This document shows positions 11,838 through 24,038 of a DNA stretch of 64,000 nucleotides, piece after piece. The notes beneath the pieces were generated by a model. That model was given only the letters and a program-made list of their open reading frames with translations. It was not told the DNA's origin and did not search any database. Every line of letters starts with the position of its first letter. Within the stretch, counting starts at the first letter, position 1. The translations under genes were made by a program, and so were the position numbers. Source of the stretch: Ephemerocybe angulata (taxonomy: Eukaryota > Basidiomycota > Agaricomycetes > Agaricales > Psathyrellaceae); NCBI GenBank assembly GCA_013368325.1, contig JAACJK010000219.1:248001-312000 (forward strand), read 5' to 3'.

Positions 11838-13705
11838 CTATAGTGCCGAAGGTAAGAGAACCTTTGCCTTCAACACCACTTCCTTCATACGCTGGTTGGC
11901 CGATGTCGATGCCGACTTATTTCTTTTGGCGCACCAGATGCCTAACGATGTACCGCATAGTACCGCCTGCTTCTCCAACACACCTGCGCTTCGATCTTGT
12001 CCAATGTCGAATGCATCCTGCATAGTGGCTGGGTTGAACTGGATGCCCCTATTAGCACAGATTATGTCCACCTCGGCGGATAGAACTCCGTGAACGACTG
12101 CATCCCTAAGTCCAACTGCCTTCTTCATAATCTCGTCCAGATTCTCGCAGGTCGTTGTCATCGGCCTGGCAGATTCGAGCCCATTTTCCCTCCATCCTAA
12201 TGCAATCATGAGATCCTTTAGTTTTTTCAGGATAGAATCGTGCCTGATATCCGGCCGAGGGAGCTCCGAGCTCGTCATTGAAAGCCAGTTTTTGGCGATG
12301 GCAGTTTCGTCTGTAGATTTATCGTGCATTGTGAATCAGGTCAGGTGGGATAGGGGCTGAGGACGCAGAAGACACACGTTTTTCTATAATTCCCTTCCAA
12401 ATCTGGTCCAAGCCCGTCCCCATGTCATCCTCGACAAAGTTGAATGGTTGGACGATCTCGTAGCACCAACACACCAAGACATGCTGAATCAGAGACTCGA
12501 ACAGGATGGTGTCTGGTGCATCCTTGCCGAAATCTGCTCGGAGACGTAGAATGGTGGACTCCCCCCAGCGTCGGACTGCTGCATTATGGGCTTCAATGTA
12601 CCCAGGGATAGTTCCATCCGCTTGCGTAATCGTCGTTGACTGGAATACAGCATCAGAGATATTCATGGCGAAGTTGAATATCTCTTCGTTCAATTGTTCC
12701 ACCATGCGAGAGATGTCGGCGATCGAGTACTGGTCGGCTGTCGTTATGAATGCCTGGGAGACTTTGAGTTCTTGGGTCCTGGCGTCCAATAGAGTCTTCG
12801 CTTTCGTCAACTCATCCTCGAGCTCACGGCACCGCCCACTTAACTCCCCAAACTGCTTATCAGCCCTCAATCGTGCCCCACTCAATTCGCTTTGCAGCCA
12901 GCCATATCTCCGCTCCCAATCACCATTTCTGGCGTGCATTTCGCTTAGAGCTCCATCCTTTCGTCGCAGGCTGTCATGTTGCTCTTTGATAATTGCCTCC
13001 ATCGCTGCCATCTGCTGCTCCAGCGTTCTTATCCGATCCCGGTCTTGTGAGGTTGAACTCGGCTTAGAGTAAGGATTCTCTACCCTTTCTGCCGCCTGGC
13101 TTCGCCTTCCACCACTAGTCTGCGACGTCAGGGGCCGAGGGATGTTGCTTGAACCATCCTGTGGTCGAGAAGACGGTCGTTGGGCACGCTGGGAGTCCGA
13201 CTGTAGCGCTGCACGTCATACGCTTTGAGTCAATATCAGTCTCTCAGTGTGTATATATTACACTTACTCGTTCTAGATTCTTCGACGCTCGCCCTGGTGC
13301 TTCGGTCCCACTGCGTTCGGTCCCTTGAGTTGTAAGCTCCCTCTAAAGATTGACTGTTAAATTCTTCTGCTAAAAGCCTATCACGAGAACTCACGAATAC
13401 CAGCTGTCGCCGATGTTGCACTGTTGAAACCTTCCCCTTCAGGGGGGGCTGCAGAATGACCTTCAGAAAAGTGTGATCGTCAGACTGGCACCAGACTATC
13501 CAGAGGTTTCTCTCATACCATCTCTGTCTCCCCGCTTGATCCTGTTCGGTGCAACGCCCACAACTTCCCAAGAGCCAACGTTAGTAGGTCGTGTGGCCAA
13601 TGGCGGACCCTCTGAGCCTTCCGACCTCACGACACGCTCTCGATCTCCAGATCTCTCCGACTCATCCGTGCCCCCATTAAGAAAAGAAGTCAGCATGGAT
13701 AACAT
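11838..13705 (-). CDS. Coiled-coil partner (CC family) protein
   Basis: The two C-terminal exons are clear. One (about 13200 down to 12360) has a Ser/Pro/Gln-rich leader, a coiled coil from TLEQQMAAMEAIIKEQHD through SGRCRELEDELTKAKTLLD, then ARTQELKVSQAFITTAD, SIADISRMVEQLNEEI and LDQIWKGIIEKR. The last carries AIAKNWLSMTSSEL, VHGVLSAEVDI and CGTSLGIWC, stopping at 11838. The first exons are less sure: an ATG at 13705 opens MLSMLTSFLNGGTDESE, resembling the amphipathic first exons of the CC genes at 34834 and 40758, and two small exons between 13460 and 13265 can be joined to it. It lies 337 bp downstream of the minus-strand ATPase starting at 16645, forming an ATPase-to-CC pair. Confidence 0.78.
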
Positions 13706-14042
13706 ATAAAGCTCTTTAAGGGTGCAGACAAAGCAGAGGATGTCGACGACGAGATTTGCGTGCCACGCTAGATTATCAGACCGTGCGGTAGGAGACCGTA
13801 TGAGTCGAAGCCTCGCAGGACGGAATGGGAATGCTTATCTGCCCATCAGTCGCTTTGCCTCGTGCCAACTTTTCACGAAAAACCACATTATAAGTATACG
13901 TGGATAAACGGGTGAAAGGAAAGTCGATATATGTGGTCAACCATTCAACCATGGGTACTGTATTCTTCACACATGCAATTTACAATGAAATATAGCTAAT
14001 CGAGCCCAAGTTCCTCGTAGCGCTGTGCAGATTGGCGCCTGT
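13706..14042. other. Intergenic, ATPase to CC pair (minus strand)
   Basis: Spacer between the end of the ATPase gene (14043) and the proposed CC start (13705). No separate gene supported. Confidence 0.4.
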
Positions 14043-16645
14043 TCATTCTACGAAAACGACCTCTGCAGGTCCGCTAGTAGACGGTCAGTAAGGAGTGGGC
14101 CTTTGAGTAAATGAATCGTACCGCCGTTCGACCCCCTGAAGTTCATGAAATGGCAAGCAACTTCGTCAGATAGGAATCACAGCACCGGAGGAATGGCAGG
14201 GCTTACATTCTCCTTGTACGCTATCTGAGCCTTCAGTTCCGTCAAGCCAAACAGAAGCACGACGTCAAAGGATATTGCGTAGTATTTTAATCCACGAGGG
14301 GACGTCCGAACTCTGGGCGTGAGGGATGATGTATCTGCTTTGACTGTGCAGACAGCAGGATACAGATCTGAGAGGATGTCTTTTAGCAGGTCCCTCTAGG
14401 AGAATATTTCTATAGATACCGTACCTGTGTCATCGTCAATCCATTCCGGATTTGCAGAAGATCCGCGGTAGGAGAGAATGTCGACTTCATGTGAACGTAG
14501 ACCGACGCGATGTGCTGCTGTGGTCTCGAAAGACCTCCTGAATTCACGGTCTGATTTAACTCTTGTGTTCTGGATAGCCAGCAGTATATATCGTCAGTAA
14601 GCGTATTGAAGAGTGGCAGCGTTGTTAAAAATAACAAAAAAGGACAACGCACCTTTGGCAGAATGGATGAGAAGGCGGCAGTGAGAATGGGTATGCCCTT
14701 CGTAGAATGAACGGACACTCTATGGCCCCTCTTGATATGTTCATAGTCTGTCGAATTATAGTCCACGTAGACTTCGATGCCGTACGTCAACCGGGCCACC
14801 CTCGATGTTACCGCGCTATCAAGATAAAACGAAACGGCACCATTGGACACAGCTTTATTGCTATAAGTAACGATGCGACAATTAGTCAGACCAGTCCTCT
14901 TCAGCAGTTGAGGAAGCTTACACGTGAGTATCTGGGCGAGATACGGTCATACCGAGTGCTTCTATCTGTTCGCGCACTTGATTGTACAGCCAGGGACTGG
15001 CAGAGAAGCCCCCTACAAGGAAGACGGACTACACCGTTTTCAATTCCATGTTTAACGATGTAGGCAAGCTCAGTTTAACGATTATACTCACCGTGATCGG
15101 CATATGAGCGCTGGATTTCTGCTTCTTGATGGCGTCGACTATGCAAGTGACGGAAGGTTCGAAGAAGGTCGCAACATCGCGGCTGCAAGTTGCAGTAATG
15201 AATAAAGAGCCATATGCATAGACATTCGGATTCAACGCGCACCCAGGTATGGTCAAACGACCCCCGCGTATGTTGAGAGCTTGGTCGCGCTCACGGTGCG
15301 AGGTGAACTGAATATGCAGTGGTTCATCTTCTCTGCGGAACACGTGCTTGGTGTTCCTGTCGAAGCGAGTTACGAGGGACTCCACATCTTGGGAGAATCG
15401 AGATCCAGCGAGGAGAGCTAGATTCAACGCGTCGATAGTTAGCGATACGGGGGAAGATGTCATATATACTGGTAGAAACATACTTTTGAAATACTTTTCG
15501 GCGCGGATGGAGACGTATGCCGCTCCTTGGAAGTGACCTAGTCATTTGCCCTATGAGTCTAGAAAGAGCGTTAGCGGGGGCCGATGTTACGGAACTCACA
15601 TTGAGGAATGGCTATCTCTTCATATGAATTGTCAGGTAGCTTTGAGTAAGCGGTAAGATCGATTGTGCCGCCCCCAGCGTCCACGATCAACACGCCAGAT
15701 TTCTGAACTCGATATCAACTACAAGAAATAGCCAATCAACTGAAGCGGCACGTACAGAGGTGGGGTCGATGGCTAAGCCATTCGTCAAGCAGAAATGCAG
15801 ACTGGCTTCCCCTTCGGTCACGAAGGTGACACGAGAACGACCCGGTTCCGTGTCTGGGATGAGTCCTGCTTTCACTGCTGCCTGTCGCATTTGCGCTTGC
15901 TGCGGACCTCCCCAGCCATTGGGGTGTGTCAAGACGTACATGATATTGTCCTTGAGTGACGCCCACAGCATGGATCCGTGCGTCTCTTCGATATATTCCT
16001 TTGAACATGAGTGCAAGTACTTCATATAATCGCCGAAAACCTCAACAACGGTTTTCTTAAGGGGTAAAGGCGGCAGCTCTTGGTTTTCTTGGCTTCTTAC
16101 GATGCGACTGAAGAAGGAGGGAGCGACAGGATTAGGACGAAGATGAAGCTTGAACCTAGAGAGCGATTAGCCTGATCCTGCCAAATATCAGGAGACCGTG
16201 GAAGGTCAGTCTCGGATCTTACCAACGAGCCTTTGACCACCCAAAGTCTTCGGCGTCTGCTTCGATTCCGTCCTTCAACGTATCAGCACCGATCGCGCAA
16301 ACCTTCCCATCCGAGTCGTAGTATATGACCGTTGGGATTTTCGAATCGCCCCCAACCTGTTCTTGAGAGGGGAAGCTATCGAGTCAACGCGTAAGCCGAC
16401 TTGAAAGCGAAGTCGGCGTCGTAAGCAAAGAGACCCACCGTGTCACAGGTCGAATCTCAGGGACACTACCAGGGTCGAGGATACTAAGAAAGGAGAGATC
16501 AGATAAGCACGTCGGGTGCGTTTCAGCGCCTCAGTGGTATAGAGTACAACCTGTACGATATCCCGCTGAACGTTGTCCCAATGTCGAACGCAAGAAGCAG
16601 ACGGCGGGTATCACCAGCATACTTCTTGCGGGCAGGAAGAGACAT
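14043..16645 (-). CDS. HSPA12-like Hsp70-family ATPase
   Basis: Complete gene reading leftwards from ATG at 16645 (MSLPARKKYAGDTRRLLLAF, then DIGTTFSGISYR). Later exons give YLHSCSKEYIEETHG, YVLTHPNGWGGPQQAQMRQ, FVTEGEASLHFCLTNGL, a phosphate-2 exon near 15660-15695, RDVATFFEPSVTCIVDAI, NKAVSNGAVSFYLDSAV, LLFGLTELKAQIAYKEN, the micro-exon at 14122-14135 and the end GPAEVVFVE with TGA at 14043-14045. Its N-terminus is almost the same as that of the gene at 6571, and it shares the same upstream motif, so the 14-16 kb pair looks like an inverted duplicate of the 6.5-11 kb pair. Exon-intron structure matches the 14-exon members, including the intron before RDVATFFEPS. Confidence 0.91.
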
Positions 16646-17379
16646 GATGGCAGGATGAAAGGCGTCACAGCCATGCCTCAGGCTTAAGTATCTCATCAGG
16701 CCCTCGATCACGGATTCTATAATAGGAAAGGCACGAGGCTGACCTCAATTTGGGCGCTTAATGCCTTTGTCTAGTTTCTTTCTTCCACTGAGAGCCAGAC
16801 TGTATGCGTGAATCGAAGGGCTGTGGTCTATGGTGGTGCATGACGACCGGGTGCTTGAAATTGTACACGAGACGGACATTCGTGAAGTAGGTCCAGCGAT
16901 CACGCGGAGAGGTCGCGGTGGCAATGAATACATGAAGCTTTGAAGGGATGTGGAGGAAGTCTGAAAGGAGGGCATTGGGTCAGATAATTATCAGTTAATA
17001 CAAATGTTTAGAAATTCGTTTTACTAGTGCTACTTTCAAAATGAACGGTCGTGCTGTGAGTATGTTCAAGGCGGCGCGCTGGCGCCCGACAGAGGCCCCT
17101 GTCATGTTCTCTCATTCGGACCGCCTCTTCTCGAAGGCGACGTGTACAGTGAATCACTTTCACATTTTCAACAGAAATACTTTCTAACTGTCAAATAGGA
17201 AGGACATAAGAAGCGCCAGGCGCCGGAGGTCAGCAAACCCAAAAATACATGCAATGATGGAGGAGCGATGTGCATACCACAGATAAGTCCAGATTCGCAA
17301 GCCACAAAGGACACTTTCAATTGTAGTTTTCATCGCTTGTTCAACAGAAAAATAGAACGCCTACATCACGCATTTGGAC
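16646..17379. other. Intergenic
   Basis: Between the ATPase start and the 3' end of acireductone dioxygenase, which run in the same (minus) direction. Apart from the upstream motif at 16738-16761 I see no supported feature; the open frames here lack family similarity and codon structure. Confidence 0.45.
16738..16761 (-). promoter_or_regulatory. Shared upstream motif (TTAAGCGCCCAAA plus AGGTCAGC)
   Basis: On the minus strand it reads TTAAGCGCCCAAATTGAGGT then CAGC, about 93-116 bp before the ATG at 16645. Same two-part block as before the plus-strand ATPases at 3458 and 6571. Confidence 0.5.
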
Positions 17380-18169
17380 TCAAGCGCTGACACCGACCAC
17401 CTTGAGATACTCCAGCCGGTGGGGGTTGACCTCTGTCTCCGCATTGCGGTTGTACGGGATCCATTTCGGCTCGTCCTGGAAATTGAGACAAGGATGATTA
17501 TCGTTTGGCGAAAGGAGGGAGAATAGATTGGAATCGTACCTGGAACAACCGGAGAGCCTTGATGGCATTGTTCTCGTCCAGTGTAAAGCGGTGGTAGATG
17601 CCGGCGGGGATCACGAGAAGGTCGCCGGGGTCAACACCAATACGGATCCATTCGTCTGAGGGTGATTCTGGTAGTTGGGACAAAAGGTGAGTACGCCTTT
17701 CCAGATTGAAATGACCCAGACGCACCTCGAACATCGAAGTATCCACTTCCGGAAAGAATGTACCGAATCTCCTCATCCTCGTGCATATGCCTGCGATAAA
17801 GGCGATCAGAGCTTCGACCCATAACAGGCACCTTATCGGATATACCCACTCCTCAAAGAACCCCTTGATCTTCTGCTCATACAGCTATCCGACCAAAAGC
17901 AGCCGTTAGCCAGCCCATTCTCCGCAATCCAGTCCTTCCAGGTCACCCACCTCGCCCAACCCCTCCTTCGTCACATTGATCAAGTCCCGGTTCTTGTACC
18001 CCCGCTCCTTCGCCACGGCATTCAGCTTATCCTCGTATCCATCGAGTTCGATTCTCCAGAACTTGACGTTCAGCTTCTCCAAGGTCTCCCCGGAGACTGG
18101 GCGCAGAGGGTCGCACTGGTGCGGTGCCCGCTGGTCCCCAGGAAGGTTGTCGTAGTAGTATGCACGCAT
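17380..18169 (-). CDS. ADI1: Acireductone dioxygenase
   Basis: A cupin-fold metalloenzyme of the methionine salvage pathway. With Fe2+ it oxidises acireductone to the keto-acid precursor of methionine plus formate; other metals give a different split (family knowledge). Exon 1 starts [17 protein letters not shown] and contains [17 protein letters not shown]. After introns (about 17960-17887, then 17837-17790) come KIKGFFEEW and [20 protein letters not shown], giving the metal ligands H-x-H-x3-E. The next exon holds [20 protein letters not shown] with the fourth ligand His, and the last ends [11 protein letters not shown] with the stop at 17380-17382. Length, about 180 residues, is normal. Intron limits are my best in-frame choice. 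It is the only clear housekeeping gene in the window and has no evident link to the cluster around it. Confidence 0.93.
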
Positions 18170-19380
18170 TTTCTTGTCGGTTTCTGGCCGTTATAAGGTG
18201 GTATAGACGAGAGTTGTGGATCTTATATGGGATGGTGGTGGTAGCGGAGCAAGGTGTATTTTCGGGGTTCTGTACCGTCCTGCATCGTTTGATCGCCGTC
18301 ATGACGCCATCCGATGCAGCTTGGTGCACTCAAGGGGCATATGGTTCGGAACATATCGGTATATCAGAGCTAGATCCTTCGAGAGAACACCAGTAGAAGA
18401 TGGGGTATGTAGGGGTATGTCCTCAGAAGCAGGATCGTTTTATTTTGAGGTCGAGAATGACCGAAGTTATACATGAAGATAAGATTAGATGCTGTTCGGT
18501 AATCGCCGGACTAAGTTCCCGCGATTGCAACAATCGAGTTCCCACGAGAATTGCAGCTTTAACTGAACCTTCTTCGACCATCCTTTACCAACGGCATTGA
18601 AGAGGCGCACGGATGCTGGTGTACCTCTTGGAAAATGATAAAATCCGATATTTCGGCTATGGAGACTGAGAGATGATAATTTTGGAGGCGGTTACCAGCG
18701 GTTATGATGTAACTTAAGAGTCGCACAAATGGATATGGCAGCTGATATCGGGCAGATCGGAGGCGAGGAAAGTAAAAAGGTCGGACAGCCCTATGAGTAA
18801 GTAACTGAAGGACAAGAAAGCGAAGAACTAAATGTTCCCATTCTCACAGAATCCGTCGGTGAGCAACTGAGTAAATCAAGTCTTGGGAGGAAGTCCAGCC
18901 GATCTAGGCGAAGACTCGTGACTAATATAGATGGGAACGCTTTTTGTACATGTTGGGTCGGCAATGCAAGAAGATAATGCACCTGGCCAACCTGATTGAA
19001 GCAGACCTTCGGATTAGCGCTCAACGGGATCGAATTTGCTTTTGTTTGGCAGGAGCATTAGCGCCCTCGCTGGCGTCGGCGGCATCAATGATCATCTCAA
19101 TCCGGGTCTCTCCTTTCCGTCATCATCCTCCCTGGTCATACTCAGCTGTCTATCTTAATCGTCTCCTGCGTGATCGTAATTCAGAATTACTCATAAGGAC
19201 TATGGGAACCGATACGCTGCCTGCTGCGCAAGGCGAGCGAAGGCTCTCAGTATGACTTTGCCCGGCGCAGCAGTAAAGGTGAGCATTCAATATCAATACA
19301 AATCAATTAAGGTTGCGGATCTTAATGTAAGATTGAATAACAGGCCTAAATCTCGAGGAATCACCCAACACCGCCTGCGG
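18170..19380. other. Gene-poor stretch, 1.2 kb
   Basis: The longest stretch without a supported gene outside the inverted repeat. It should include the acireductone dioxygenase promoter next to 18170. Open frames at 18124-18396 and 18944-19255 have no recognisable similarity or splice structure, so they are left out. No tRNA, simple repeat or transposon end was seen. Confidence 0.45.
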
Positions 19381-21104
19381 TTACAGCGAGCTCGCGAATG
19401 TCGACGCTAGAAGGACTCTCGGCCTCAAGCACACCTTCGTCACCCTCCCGCCATCTCTGACTCTAACGACCTGCAAGACACCGAGAGCAGTAGACCCCAC
19501 AATCCTTTCTTCCGTCCTCTCGCATTCCCTGGGTCCGCCGGTGCCATATGCGTCCTCCATAGTCAAGGGGTCATACAGCAGCCCCCCCTCGTGGCAAAAC
19601 GCCTGGACTTCCTCCCCCAAGACTCCCTCGACGCTCAGCTCTTTGATTTCAAGAATCCTGTGAGTGAACTCCTTTACCCTCTCCCGGAGCATTGCAGCTA
19701 CCCTGGCACCTTCCTTCTCACGATGCCTGACTCCTGAGACGTCTAAGAGCTGATGTAAGTTACGAATAACAGCAGAGTCGTCGGGTTGGTGCCTCTTGAG
19801 GTGCGAATGTGTCATTGCCAACCAGGTTTTGGCGATGGCTGCATCATCTAGGAAAGGGAGCGTGCGTTGTCAGCAGAGCCTTACTTGCGCTTTTGGAACA
19901 ATAGACTCACTAGTATCCGAAACTCCTTCCCATATCTCTGCCAACGCTGCGTCCACCTCAGGATTCCCGTACCAGAAGGCCCTAATAATCTCGTCACATC
20001 GCTCCACGAGCACATTCTGCACCAACGCCTCGAACAATGTCGTCTCTCCCTCGTCTAACTCTCCCAGCATGTAATCGACAACCTCCTCACCCCATCGATC
20101 TGCCATTAGCCTCGCGTCCTCCCGCAACCTCCTCTGCGCCCTCTCATTCATCTCAAAACCCTCCTCCCTATTTTTTCTCCTTGCGGTCGCGACCGCATCC
20201 CCCACGTTGAACGCGCAACTGCGTATCTCCTCGTTAAGATTCTCGACTTTAGCCGATACATCACTGACGCTCCACTTCCCCGCCGTCGTCATAAACGCCT
20301 GCGCGACTTGCAACTCCCTCCTCCTCGACTCATTTAACTCCTCCAGGTTCTCCACCTTCTCCCTCGCACAGCGCAGCTCCTCCGTCTTCGTCTTCAAGAG
20401 TGCTGTACACCTCCTGAGCTCCTTCTCATTATCGATATACTGCTGCTCAAAGGCGTTAGCCCGTGACCGCGCACAGACTGTCTCATAATTTTTCTCCGCC
20501 ATGACCTCCATGCATTTGGCTTCGAAGTTCTCGCGCTCAATACCCTCACGGTCTCTTGCATCCTGAAGCGCGAGTACCTGTCGTTCTAGCTGTCGCGCCA
20601 GATCGTATTTGGCGTCCAGGTATCGTTGGAGGTCTTTGACCTTCCGATCGAGTCGTACGAGGGCGGGAGAGAGAAGAAAATGGTGCATCTGAGGTTCGCG
20701 TTGGGCCGTGCCTTGGGTTTCTGCTATATATGTGGATGATAAGCCCGGAGGCATATGAATGTTGGTAACGGGAAGCTGGGCTCACCATCCAACTCTGGGG
20801 TAGTGTATCCGGAAGACCCGCCCTGCGCGTCTGCCACATCCACCATGCACACATCGACATCCTCAGAGTCTGACCTGCCCTTTCCGCTATCAGGGGCTTC
20901 ATTCTTGCGGCTCGTGTCCTCCGGGGTCGGCTGTCGGGTCGCGATGATGGTGGTATCCGTGGCCGTCGTGCACATCGACACCGTGCTCGGCGTGCGCCTG
21001 GCGCCTTTGCGGGTGATGGACGACGCTGCTGATGAGATGATCGACGACTGGCGCTTCACTTTTGAGAATAGCTTGGTCCGGTCGTTCCACATCGATGCTA
21101 ACAT
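19381..21104 (-). CDS. Coiled-coil partner (CC family) protein, about 531 aa
   Basis: Exons 21104-20786, 20720-19911 and 19847-19381 join in frame. The start MLASMWNDRTKLFSKVKRQS is chosen as the first ATG of a Lys-rich opening like other CC genes; an in-frame upstream ATG at 21425 or the downstream MWNDRTK are alternatives. A Ser/Thr/Asp-rich linker leads to a long coiled coil (DRKVKDLQRYLDAKYDL onward, with a Cys-Thr-Ala-Leu-Leu heptad run). The family core is somewhat divergent: RRRELQVAQAFMTTAGKWSV, VENLNEEIRSCAFNVGDAV, AIAKTWLAMTHSHLKRH (Thr for the usual Asn), EGVLGEEVQAF and STALGVLQV. Transcribed after the ATPase at 24038-21480 with a 375-bp gap. Confidence 0.87.
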
Positions 21105-21479
21105 CTTGAGTGTGGCCGCGAATGAGAGAAGTGGCGGGTCGCTAATGGGGTGGAGAGCGAGACTTGGGCTAGCTATATGAAGGGGTGTATCGACAAAGGG
21201 TGGTCCGTGGTGCGATGTGGCAAGCGTTACCGTGGCCATGGCGATTGAAGCCACTCCGTTGAGCATAATTCGTGCGTCGACGTAAGAGGACAAAGGGGCA
21301 ACAAAGCCACAGGTTGTCTCGCGCGCACGCGACTGGTGAGTGCTGAAATATTCAGGGTTGGACTCGGTCAAATCAAAGCCACATAACGAGCAGTAATGGA
21401 AACAATCGTTGATATAATGGTGCACAAATCCAGACTTGGAAAAAGATTCTAGATGAAATAGAAGACTCCAACTGAGCGC
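21105..21479. other. Intergenic, ATPase to CC pair (minus strand)
   Basis: Could encode an N-terminal extension of the CC protein, since the frame stays open up to an ATG at 21425; otherwise promoter sequence. Nothing else is seen. Confidence 0.4.
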
Positions 21480-24038
21480 CTAAGTACGCCCTGGACTAGC
21501 TCTATCGAGCTTTGCCCTGAGATCATCACTGACATTGACTGTCTCCCCCTCGACCCCCTCTCCGTCCGAATCATCGTATGCAAGGCCGTCATAGACCACG
21601 GTAGCTGGGCCCCTGAATATCAGCTGAAAGTTAGTTTTATAACTTGGTCGAGTGGATGAAATCGACGGACCTCTTCTCCACTCCCTGGAAGAGTAACATT
21701 CGAAGGGGAAAGTAAGCAACACTGCGTTGGCCAATGGATCAGGGAACAAGGAACGTACATTCTCGATATATGCGATCTGCGCCTTCAACTCGGTTAGCCC
21801 AAACAGAAGCACGACTGAAAATGACATTTCGAAGTACTTCTGTCCTGTACGGGAGACATGAGGACGCTTCACAACGGCAGTGGTGTCCGCCTCGATTGTG
21901 CAGAGGATAGGGTATGCATCTGAAGCAATGAAATCAGCCCCGAAAATCCAATCTCGAGGAGGAGCCCAAACTCACCCGGCTCGTCAAGCATCCACTGCGA
22001 CGAAGTTTTCTGGCCTGTGTAGCAAAGCACGTCGACCGTGACGTAGTTCAGGGACTCGGCTGCGAAACGGTTTCGAGCATAACCGTGCCTGAACTCTTTG
22101 GTCTCTTTCACCCTTGTATCCTGTTATATGGTCAGTTTACCGATAAGACCATTCTCGGCAAGCTCAAGTCCTGACCTTGGGGAGAATGCACGAGAAGCAA
22201 TCAAGGAACACGGGCTTCCCTGTAACAGAATGAATGGTCGACTCGCAGGAGCGTCTCCTATGCTCCTCGTTTGTGGGAACGTAAGACGTATAGGCGCAGA
22301 TACCATAAGTCGAGCGGGCAACCCGAGAGGTTACAGCACCGTCGAGGTAGTAAGAGACTGCACCGTTCGACACCGCTTTACTCCTGTAAGGAACGGCAAT
22401 ATGAGCAAAGGGATTGTTGGTAGATAAGTAGAAAGCCATACACATGGGTGTCGGGGCGAGATACGACGATGCCTAGCGGCTCGATCTGTGCCTTGACCAT
22501 CTCGTAAAGCCAGTCGCTCGCCGCGAACCCTCCGACGAGAAAAACAGACTGTGTCACAAAACGTCAATCCCAGCCCGGTGAGGCTGATACATGTGCGAAG
22601 TACCTTGATAGGAAAATGGGCCGTGGACTGTTGGACCTTGATAGCGTTTACGATACACGATATGGAAGGTTCGAAGAACGACGCTACGATGGAGCCTTCG
22701 ACAGTGATGCGCCCTCCTCGAATGTTGTAAGCTGGGTCGCGTTCGCGGAAGGAGGCAAATTGGATGTGGTGAGGCTCGTCCTCGCGCCGGAAGACGTGTT
22801 TCGTGGTGCGGTCGAAACGTGAAACGATGGTGGGGACGTCTTGATAGAATCGAGAGTCTTTAAGGAAATCTAGGGTTATATTTGGATGTTAGTGCATGCG
22901 CCAAAGGGATGTATGGTAGGGATATGGACTGTCGAAGTATTTTTCGGCTCGCATGGCGACGTATATGGCGCCTTGGAAGTAGCCTGATGATAGGGAGGAG
23001 ATTAGAGAATGGAACAAAGGTATTCCATGCGAACGTACATCTAGGGATAGCTATCTCTTCGAAAGACTGCTCAGAGTCCCGGCGGTATGCCGTGACATCA
23101 ATCGTGCCTCCCCCAGCGTCGACGATCAAAACCCCAGATGCAACCTCCAAGACACTCAGATTAGCGCCCGTATCAAAACATCGGAAAAGCAGACACACCT
23201 CTTGCGTACCAATAGCAAGACCACCTGTAAGGCAGAAGTGCAAGCTTGCCTCTCCCTCAGTCACAAAGGAGATCCTCGCGCGACCCGCCTCAGTATCAGG
23301 GACAAAACCAGCAAGGATCGCGGCCTGCCGCATCTTTGCCTGCTCTGGCCCGCCCCATCCATTGGGGTGGGTCAGCACGTACGCAATGCCGTTTTCGAGT
23401 GACTCCCAGAAGACCTTTCCATGCGTATCGCTGATGTAGGTCTTTGCACATGCGAGGAGGTACGTCATGTAGTCTGCAAAGACGACGATGACGGTCTTCT
23501 TGGGAGGAAGGGGTGGCACGGGGCCGCTTTTGGTCTCGGAATCGGTTTGGGGGCGGAGGTGGAGCTTAAACCTGATAGTGAAAAGGGTCAGAATGAACAA
23601 GGATGTCTTCATCTTGCGTAGGCGCACGTACCAGTGAGCTTTCGTCCAGCCGTACTCCTCAGCATCTCCTTCGATACCTTCCTTCAGCGTTTCTGCGCCG
23701 ATGGCACAAGGCTTCCCAACGTTGTCGTAGTAGATGACGGTAGGAATCTTCGTGTCTCCTCCTACGCGTTCCTGAGACGGGAAGCTGAGCCTGCAGTTAA
23801 GTAATGCATGGGTGTGTTCAAGTGTTAATGGATACTCACCGTGTCACGGGCCTAATTTCGGGGACATTGCCAGGATCGAGAATGCTGGTGCATTCGAAGG
23901 TTAACTGCATGTATATAAATATATGAGGCAGCTCAGCTCTCACCTGTACGAGATGCCGCTGAATGTGGTACCGATGTCGAGCGCGAGTAGCAGTCTGCGG
24001 TTATGGCCTTTGTATTCAGGGCGAGGTGGGATCGTCAT
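21480..24038 (-). CDS. HSPA12-like Hsp70-family ATPase with acidic C-terminal tail
   Basis: Start ATG 24038 (MTIPPRPEYKGHNRR) followed by LLLALDIGTTFSGISYR, Leu replacing the usual Phe before Asp. Contains YVLTHPNGWGGPEQAKMRQ, FVTEGEASLHFCLTGGL, VLIVDAGGGTIDVTAYR, ASFFEPSISCIVNAIK (with no intron before it, unlike the 14-exon members), an adenosine-motif exon around 22510-22550, SNGAVSYYLDGAV, LLFGLTELKAQIAYIEN and the micro-exon at 21671-21684. After GPATVVYDG it continues with some 35 further residues rich in Asp, Glu and Gly (LAYDDSDGEGVEGETV) to the stop at 21480-21482; other members stop within about 2-17 residues. Paired with the CC gene just downstream, and divergent from the CC gene starting at 25115. 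Confidence 0.9.

Noticed and set aside
16745..16975. 76-codon minus-strand frame upstream of the ATPase at 16645
   Set aside because: It overlaps the shared upstream motif and has low-complexity Ser content; not preserved upstream of the paralogues.
18944..19255. 103-codon plus-strand open frame in the 1.2-kb gene-poor stretch
   Set aside because: No similarity to anything recognised, no splice-consistent neighbours; a short antisense Glu/Asp-rich frame is equally likely to be chance.
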